A stretch of 18,513 nt of DNA, from contig CAJTPH010000049.1 in assembly GCA_910578215.1 (NCBI GenBank), forward strand, positions 1 to 18,513, written 5' to 3'. Below the pieces are notes generated by a model. The model made no database searches. It saw only the letters and a list, made by a program, of their open reading frames with translations, and had not been told where the DNA came from. The position numbers were made by a program, and so were the translations under genes. The stretch is from an uncultured Acetatifactor sp. (GTDB lineage Bacteria > Bacillota > Clostridia > Lachnospirales > Lachnospiraceae). Below, piece by piece: positions 13,095 to 18,513 of the stretch (positions are counted from its first letter, which is position 1; every line of letters starts with the position of its first letter).

Positions 13095-13100
13095 TATAAT
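13095..13100 (+). promoter_or_regulatory. Probable -10 box of the ABC operon
   Basis: A perfect TATAAT lies 38 bp before the first ABC start codon. The -35 position holds only CTGCTA, and no TG extension is present, so strength may depend on an activator. The rest of the gap 12943-13094 shows no gene, RNA or clear palindrome. Confidence 0.4.
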
Positions 13101-13138
13101 AATAACCATAGTAAATGCATAAAAGGGAGGAGAGCTTT

Positions 13139-14926
13139 ATGCAAGCGGTCAAAAACGGATTATTTTGTATAAAAATGATGTTTCACTATGCCGGGTGGAA
13201 TACCTTTCTCGTCATTGTGGGATTTGTGGTTCCGGCGTGTTTTACCGGGCTGCAGATGATTATGCTGCAGGAGATAGTGGACAGCGCCGCGGAGCTGATA
13301 GGGGGTACGGGGGAGCTTCGTCCTCTTGTGGCATGGGGTGCGGCGCTGATGGTGATGCTGGCGCTCTGGGTGACGCTGCAGAGAATTGCCGTCTATGAGA
13401 TAGCCGTGATAGATGTGAAGATGAAGGAACGGATGGCGCCGGATATCGCGAAAAAGCTGTCGGAGCTTGAATTTTCCGATTTCGAGGACCAGGGGACCCA
13501 GGAGATCTTTCAGAGAATGTCCAACGAACCGGAGGCCAGGGTGAAGATATGCGGACAGAGGCTTATACAGTTTATCCAGGCGTTTGTATCCATGGTGTTT
13601 ACCATGGCGGTGTATTTTTCGATTTCGCCCTGGGTGGGGGTGGGTGTGGTGCTCATAGGTATTCCCATGGCGTTTATGAGCCTGTATTCCGCAGGGCGGA
13701 TGGCGGTAGCCACGGAGGAAGCGGCGGATGCAAAAAGGCGCAGGGGGGACCTGCTGGAGCTTCTGACAAACAAGCATGCCATGTATGAGATGAAGCTGTT
13801 CGGAGCGGAGGAGCTTTTGACAAAAAAATGGGATATCTACAGCAACCGCCTGGCGCAGCTGACTCTCAGAGAGGGAAGAAAATCCATGTTTGCCGACATG
13901 GGCAGCACACTGTTGGCCATTGTGTACCTGGTATTTATTATCTGTACTACAGCGGTAGGCTTTCTCGCGGGCAGCCTGACCCTTGGCCAGTTTACCGCGG
14001 CAATTAACGCGGCGGGGCAGATCTGCAGCAGGGTGAAGAACTGTGTGTACTTTGCTTCCCAGGCGCTGCAGCTCTCCATAGAAATAAAGTTTTATACACA
14101 GTTTATGGAAATGAAGCCCCGGACGGACAAAAGGGATGTGGGAGAGCTGACGCACTATGATATTGCCTTTGACAATGTGAGCTTTGTCTATCCCGGAACA
14201 GAGAGGGAGATTCTAAAGAATGTGACCTTTTATATCCGGGAGGGAGAGCGCGCCGCCTTCGTCGGGGAGAACGGGGCGGGCAAGTCTACCATAATCAAGC
14301 TGCTCTGCGGTCTGTATGAGCCTACGGCGGGCAGCGTTACCGTTGGGGGAGTGCCGGTGAGGAGGCTGTCGGAGGAGGTCAGGACAAAGGCATTGTCCGT
14401 GGTCTTTCAGGATTTTCAGTCCTATGAGCTGACACTACGGGAAAACGTGGCGTTCGGAAATCTTGCGGCTCTGAATGAGGACGGAAAGCTTCTGGCGGCG
14501 CTTGAGACGGCGGACGGCCTGGAGCTTGTAAGGGGGCAGGAGAAGGGGCTTGACAGGAATCTGGGAAAGCTTACCCAGGACGGTCAGGATCTGTCCAAGG
14601 GGCAGTGGCAGAGGGTCGCCATGGCGAGGGCGTTTGTGTCGGAGGCCAGATATGTGGTCCTGGACGAGCCCACCGCTTCCCTGGACCCGCTTGCAGAGAG
14701 CCATATGTATGAGAATTTTGCCAGGGTTTTTCACGAGCGGGGCACGATCATGATTTCCCACAGGCTTGCCAGCGCAAAGATGGCGGACAGAATCTTTGTT
14801 TTGGACGGCGGACGGATCGTGCAGGTTGGCAGTCACGGGGAGCTGATGGAAAAGCAGGGGCTGTATGCAAGTATGTTTAAGGCCCAGAGCGCCTTTTATC
14901 AGGAGGCGGGACAGGCTGCAAACTGA
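13139..14926 (+). CDS. ABC half-transporter 1 (membrane plus ATPase domain)
   Basis: This 595-residue fused permease/ATPase is of the exporter type. The N-terminal ~300 residues hold about six membrane helices (TFLVIVGFVVPACFTGLQMI, VAWGAALMVMLALWVTL, and others). The ATPase domain has Walker A GENGAGKST (376-384), signature LSKGQ (485-489), Walker B YVVLDE (505-510) and switch His541. There is no C39 peptidase domain. ATG 13139 is chosen over 13115 because GGGAGGAG ends 6 nt before it. It is a close paralogue of the third ABC gene, sharing strings such as HAMYEMKLFGAE and SVVFQDFQSY. It probably forms a homodimer or pairs with one of the two neighbours. Substrate unknown. Confidence 0.93.
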   Translation: MQAVKNGLFCIKMMFHYAGWNTFLVIVGFVVPACFTGLQMIMLQEIVDSAAELIGGTGELRPLVAWGAALMVMLALWVTLQRIAVYEIAVIDVKMKERMAPDIAKKLSELEFSDFEDQGTQEIFQRMSNEPEARVKICGQRLIQFIQAFVSMVFTMAVYFSISPWVGVGVVLIGIPMAFMSLYSAGRMAVATEEAADAKRRRGDLLELLTNKHAMYEMKLFGAEELLTKKWDIYSNRLAQLTLREGRKSMFADMGSTLLAIVYLVFIICTTAVGFLAGSLTLGQFTAAINAAGQICSRVKNCVYFASQALQLSIEIKFYTQFMEMKPRTDKRDVGELTHYDIAFDNVSFVYPGTEREILKNVTFYIREGERAAFVGENGAGKSTIIKLLCGLYEPTAGSVTVGGVPVRRLSEEVRTKALSVVFQDFQSYELTLRENVAFGNLAALNEDGKLLAALETADGLELVRGQEKGLDRNLGKLTQDGQDLSKGQWQRVAMARAFVSEARYVVLDEPTASLDPLAESHMYENFARVFHERGTIMISHRLASAKMADRIFVLDGGRIVQVGSHGELMEKQGLYASMFKAQSAFYQEAGQAAN

Positions 14927-14974
14927 GAGCCGGGTGCATAGGCTACGGAAAAGCAAAGGAGAGGGCCGCGGGGT

Positions 14975-16804
14975 GTGAAAATGCGGACCGTTCTTATTTT
15001 GGAGGGAAAAGGGTTGAAGAAGGAAAATAAAAATGCGGGCGGGAAAAAATGGCGGTATGTGGGCGGCATGCTCCGGGACTGTTATCGCGCGTATCCTGCG
15101 TTTATTATAGTAGAGGTGGCGGCGTCCGTCATTTCGGTTGTGGTTTCGGCGGCGGGGCCTCTTGTTCTGGCGCATATTCTGGAGCTTGCCGCCCAGGGGA
15201 CCGGGGACAAGAGGGAGCAACTTCTGGGAAGCATTCTGATCTATGGAGGCATAAGCGTATTTTCGGTGATTTTATCCATGATCCGCAACAGGGTGTTTGC
15301 GGTGGCGGGAATCTATGGGGAAAAATATTTCGGCAACAGGCTGTTTGGCTTTTCAAAAAGGATTCGTCTGGAAATGCTGGAAAATCCGGAGGTCCTGGAC
15401 AAATTCAAGCGGGCCCGTACGACCATGGAGAGCAGGGGGATACAGTTTCAGCTTCTGAGGACGATGTTTGGGCTGGTGGAAAGTCTGGGCGTCTGCGTGG
15501 GATCGTTTCTGGTGGTGTGCAGGTATTCTCCCGTCTTTGTAATTGCGGAGCTGCTTGGGGTCATACCGTTCTTTCTGATAGAGATCGGCGTGGAGAGAAG
15601 CATGACGGCGTTCAGGCGGGGGCAGAGTACCATTGCCAGGAGGGCGGATTATCTGTGGCGGCTGCTTTCCGGAAAAAATTCCGTGAAGGAAATGCGGGTT
15701 ATGGGGTTTGAAGGCTATCTGACAAGCGCATGGCAGGAGACGAATCTGCAGAGAGTGGAGGAGATGCGCAGGCAGGGGCTGTCCGTGGTGAAAAAGAGCG
15801 TTGCTGGCGTCATTATCGAGAATCTCTTTTTTGTGCTGAATAACTGCGTCGCGCTGTTTTACTGTGTGACCGGAAGAATGCACATAAGCGGGTTTGCCGC
15901 GTGCTTTGCGTCCTTTGCCAACTTTCAGGCAAATCTGCAGAATATCACGGAAAGCATTACCTTTCGGCTTTCCTATGACTGGCATATCGTGGAGGATTAT
16001 TATGATTACTTTACCATTCCCACGGAGGAGGACGGCACGGGGGAATACCGGCCCTTTACAAGGAAGATAACGGCGGAGAATGTGCATTTTTGTTATAACG
16101 GCAGCGACAGGGAGGCCCTGCGGGGGGTGAGCCTGGAAATTGGGAAAGGGGAGCATGTGGTGATCGTGGGGGAGAACGGCTCCGGCAAGACGACTCTTTC
16201 CAAGCTGCTTACCGGGGCATATCTGCCCTGTGAAGGTGCGGTCAGCTATGACGGGCAGAAAACGGAGGGCTTGAACCGGCGCAGTCTCTATGACCATATT
16301 TCCGTGGTGAGCCAGGACTTTGTGCATTATCAGTTTTCCCTGCGGGAGAACGTGGGCATCGCTAATCTGAGCCGGATGGAGGACTCAAAGGGGATGGAGG
16401 CTCTGCTGGAAAAGGTGGCAGGGGATGGATTTTTAGGCAAGGCGGGCGGGCTGGACGTGCAGCTGGGCAGAGAGTTCGGGGGCACGGAGCTTTCCGGCGG
16501 CGAGTGGCAGAAGGTAGCCATAGCAAGGGGCTTGTGGAAGGAAAGCGATTTTATTATCCTCGACGAGCCCACCAGTGCCCTGGACCCCCTGGTGGAATAT
16601 GATATATTGTCTCAATTTATAGAGATGATAAAAGAAAAAACCTCCGTTATCATATCTCACCGGGTGGGCATCTGCCGCACGGCGGACAAAATCATCGTGA
16701 TGAAGGACGGACGGGTGCAGGAGTGCGGCAGGCATGAGGAGCTGCTGCATGCCGGAGGGGAGTATGCAAGGCTCTGGGAAGCACAGGCGAAGTGGTATGT
16801 ATAG
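14975..16804 (+). CDS. ABC half-transporter 2, distinct type
   Basis: This protein of up to 609 residues has an exporter-type permease domain and an ATPase domain with Walker A GENGSGKTT (399-407), signature LSGGE (506-510), Walker B FIILDE (526-531) and His562. It lacks the shared strings of the first and third ABC genes, so it is a separate lineage. It begins about 50 bp after the first gene. The start is uncertain: GTG 14975, ATG 14981 and TTG 15014 (with GGAGGG at 15001-15006) are all possible, and the N-terminus before KKWRYVGG is poorly conserved-looking. No peptidase domain is present. A likely heterodimer partner of one of its neighbours; substrate unknown. Confidence 0.9.
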   Translation: MKMRTVLILEGKGLKKENKNAGGKKWRYVGGMLRDCYRAYPAFIIVEVAASVISVVVSAAGPLVLAHILELAAQGTGDKREQLLGSILIYGGISVFSVILSMIRNRVFAVAGIYGEKYFGNRLFGFSKRIRLEMLENPEVLDKFKRARTTMESRGIQFQLLRTMFGLVESLGVCVGSFLVVCRYSPVFVIAELLGVIPFFLIEIGVERSMTAFRRGQSTIARRADYLWRLLSGKNSVKEMRVMGFEGYLTSAWQETNLQRVEEMRRQGLSVVKKSVAGVIIENLFFVLNNCVALFYCVTGRMHISGFAACFASFANFQANLQNITESITFRLSYDWHIVEDYYDYFTIPTEEDGTGEYRPFTRKITAENVHFCYNGSDREALRGVSLEIGKGEHVVIVGENGSGKTTLSKLLTGAYLPCEGAVSYDGQKTEGLNRRSLYDHISVVSQDFVHYQFSLRENVGIANLSRMEDSKGMEALLEKVAGDGFLGKAGGLDVQLGREFGGTELSGGEWQKVAIARGLWKESDFIILDEPTSALDPLVEYDILSQFIEMIKEKTSVIISHRVGICRTADKIIVMKDGRVQECGRHEELLHAGGEYARLWEAQAKWYV

Positions 16805-16861
16805 GAGCAGCGACTGGGGGGATTTGCGGTGTCCGCACGGCGGGCAATGGGAGGCGCTGAG

Positions 16862-18513
16862 ATGGTTCTGAAGAATGGCTGGTTTTGTGTGAAGACGGTG
16901 TTTCGTTATGCGCCGGGAAACGCTCTGTTCAGTATGGCTGGTTTTCTGGTTCCGGCATTTTTTGCAAGCCTTCAGATGCTGCTGCTTCAGCGGATCGTGG
17001 ACAGCGCGGCGGCAGGCGTGCAGGGAAGGGGGACCGTCGGAGGCGTGGTATTGTGGGGGGCGCTGTATGTGACGATGCTCGCATTATGGAATTCCCTGTC
17101 AAGGCTGGCAATGTACGAGACGGATGTAATCGGCATGAAGCTGAGCGAAAGGCTGGCGCCGGATATTATAGAGCGGCTGTCGGCTCTGGAATACGCCTCC
17201 TTTGAGCAGGCGGAAACCTATGAGGTGCTTCGGAAAATGTCCGGTGCTCCGGAGCAGGAGCTCAGGGACTGTTTCCGCAGTATTCTGCTTGCGGTGCAGT
17301 CGGTGGGTTCCCTGTTGTTTTCCATGGCGGCGTTTTTTGTGATTTCGCCCTGGATCGGGACAGGGGTGCTGCTGCTTGGGATTCCCATGGTGTTTTTCAG
17401 CTATTATTCCGCAAGACGACAGGCAGCGGTCACAGAAAAGTCGGTGGATGATGTCAGAAGAAAGGAGTATCTGAAGGGTCTTCTGACCGACAGGCACGCC
17501 ATGTACGAGATGAAGCTGTTCGGCGCGGAGGGATTTTTTACGGAAAAATGGGACAGGTACGGGGATAGCCATGCCCGGACGGTCATGCAGGAGAACCGGA
17601 AGATCATGCTGGTCAATATAGGAGGCCGGCTGCTGAATACGGCGTATTTTGTCTTTGTGGTATGCGCGGCGGCGGTGGGTTTGGCGGCGGGCAGTCTGAC
17701 GCTGGGCAGGTTTGCGGGCGCCCTGAACGGTATCTCCAACTTAGGCGTGAACAGGCTGCAGGGCTGTACTCGGGCTGTCCGTATGATGCTGGATTCCTGT
17801 ATGAGAGTCCGCTTTTACATAGATTTCTGTCGATTGGGTGAAAGGCGGCAGAGGAAACCGGGCGTTGTATGCCAGACGCAGGGAAGGGACATTGCGTTTG
17901 AGAATGTCAGCTTCACTTATCCGGGTACGGACAGGGAGATTTTAAAAAACGTGAGCTTTCGGATAAAGCAGGGGGAGCGGGCGGCGTTTGTGGGGGAAAA
18001 CGGCGCCGGAAAGTCTACGATCATCAAGCTTCTTTGCGGCCTTTACGAGCCCACCAAGGGCAGCGTGACCATAGGCGGCGTGCCGGCGGGCGAGCTGTCA
18101 GGGGAGCTTAAGGCCGGGCTTTTGTCGGTAGTGTTCCAGGATTTCCAGTCCTATCAGATGACGCTTCGGGAAAACGTCGCAATCGGCAATTTAGGCGTGC
18201 TTGACAGGGATGAAAAGCTGAAGGAGGCGCTGAGGCTTGCGGATGCCGGGGAGCTGCTTTCCGGCCAGGCCGGGAAGGGACTGGACCGGAGTCTTGGCAG
18301 GCTCGACGAGGACGGGCAGGAGCTGTCCAGAGGGCAGTGGCAGAGGGTGGCCATGGCCAGGGCATTTGTGTCGGATGCAGAATATGTGGTTCTGGATGAG
18401 CCTACCGCCTCCCTTGACCCGGTGGCAGAGAGCCGTATGTATGAAAACTTTGTCGGCATTTTTAAGCGCAGGGGAGCTATTATGATCTCCCACAGGCTGG
18501 CCAGTGCAAGGCT
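16862..18513 (+). CDS. ABC half-transporter 3, partial at the window edge
   Basis: The frame is open from ATG 16862, with GGGAGG at 16849-16854, to the end of the window. It covers 550 residues, about 45 short of its paralogue. It shows about six membrane helices and Walker A GENGAGKST (378-386), signature LSRGQ (488-492), Walker B YVVLDE (508-513) and His544; the last visible text is ISHRLASAR. It matches the first ABC protein along its whole length (for example VPAFFASLQMLLLQRIVDSA, RHAMYEMKLFGAE, SVVFQDFQSYQMTLRENV), so the two arose by duplication. It begins 57 bp after the second ABC gene. The stop and any further operon genes lie outside. Confidence 0.93.
   Translation, partial: MVLKNGWFCVKTVFRYAPGNALFSMAGFLVPAFFASLQMLLLQRIVDSAAAGVQGRGTVGGVVLWGALYVTMLALWNSLSRLAMYETDVIGMKLSERLAPDIIERLSALEYASFEQAETYEVLRKMSGAPEQELRDCFRSILLAVQSVGSLLFSMAAFFVISPWIGTGVLLLGIPMVFFSYYSARRQAAVTEKSVDDVRRKEYLKGLLTDRHAMYEMKLFGAEGFFTEKWDRYGDSHARTVMQENRKIMLVNIGGRLLNTAYFVFVVCAAAVGLAAGSLTLGRFAGALNGISNLGVNRLQGCTRAVRMMLDSCMRVRFYIDFCRLGERRQRKPGVVCQTQGRDIAFENVSFTYPGTDREILKNVSFRIKQGERAAFVGENGAGKSTIIKLLCGLYEPTKGSVTIGGVPAGELSGELKAGLLSVVFQDFQSYQMTLRENVAIGNLGVLDRDEKLKEALRLADAGELLSGQAGKGLDRSLGRLDEDGQELSRGQWQRVAMARAFVSDAEYVVLDEPTASLDPVAESRMYENFVGIFKRRGAIMISHRLASAR

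Noticed and set aside
13160..14155. Long minus-strand open frame in ABC gene 1 (also 15353-16327 minus in ABC gene 2)
   Set aside because: His/Pro/Arg-rich shadow translations of the ABC genes with no recognisable domain or ribosome binding site.
16885..17205. Short plus-strand open frame within the third ABC gene
   Set aside because: It is an out-of-frame shadow; the true frame is open from 16862 to the window end and contains all ABC motifs.

Overview
The window looks like chromosomal DNA of a Gram-positive anaerobe of the Clostridia, most likely a Lachnospiraceae-type gut bacterium. This is inferred from strong AGGAGG-type ribosome binding sites, extended -10 promoters of the TGnTATAAT form, an SRAP/YolD-like gene pair, an AgrC/LytTR-type two-component system and tandem ABC half-transporters. 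All recognisable genes lie on the + strand. No rRNA, tRNA, CRISPR array, integrase or intact insertion sequence was seen.

Region 1 (1-2326) is a self-contained efflux module. A TetR-family repressor has two CATACC/GGTATG-type operators in its own promoter. It is followed by a two-helix membrane peptide that overlaps an MFS exporter by 4 bp. Region 2 (2327-3676) is a decayed DNA-damage module: an intact SRAP (HMCES/YedK-type) gene, the last coding scrap of a Y-family (UmuC-like) polymerase, and an intact YolD-like gene whose start overlaps the dead polymerase's stop as ATGA. Region 3 (3677-4838) is an orphan gene that resembles an alpha/alpha-toroid (prenyltransferase/terpene-cyclase repeat) protein, preceded by an unexplained coding-like stretch.

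Region 4 (4839-9607) is alaS with a short leader and no T-box. The alaS stop codon shares a base with the start of a LytTR response regulator, and an AgrC-like GHKL histidine kinase follows. Region 5 (9608-12942) opens with a tandem array of a 71-bp unit. Each unit carries an extended -10 box and two inverted repeats, and changes between copies preserve base pairing. The array leads into an orphan solute-binding lipoprotein and a methyl-accepting chemotaxis protein, closed by a strong terminator. The binding protein and receptor plausibly form one sensory pair, since no permease genes accompany them.

Region 6 (12943-18513) is an operon of three ABC half-transporters. The first and third are close paralogues, the middle one is of a different type, and the third runs off the right edge. 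No precursor peptide, peptidase domain or modification enzyme is visible beside them, so the substrate is unknown.

The least explained structures are the 71-bp array between the two-component system and the binding protein, and the polymerase remnant between the SRAP and YolD-like genes.
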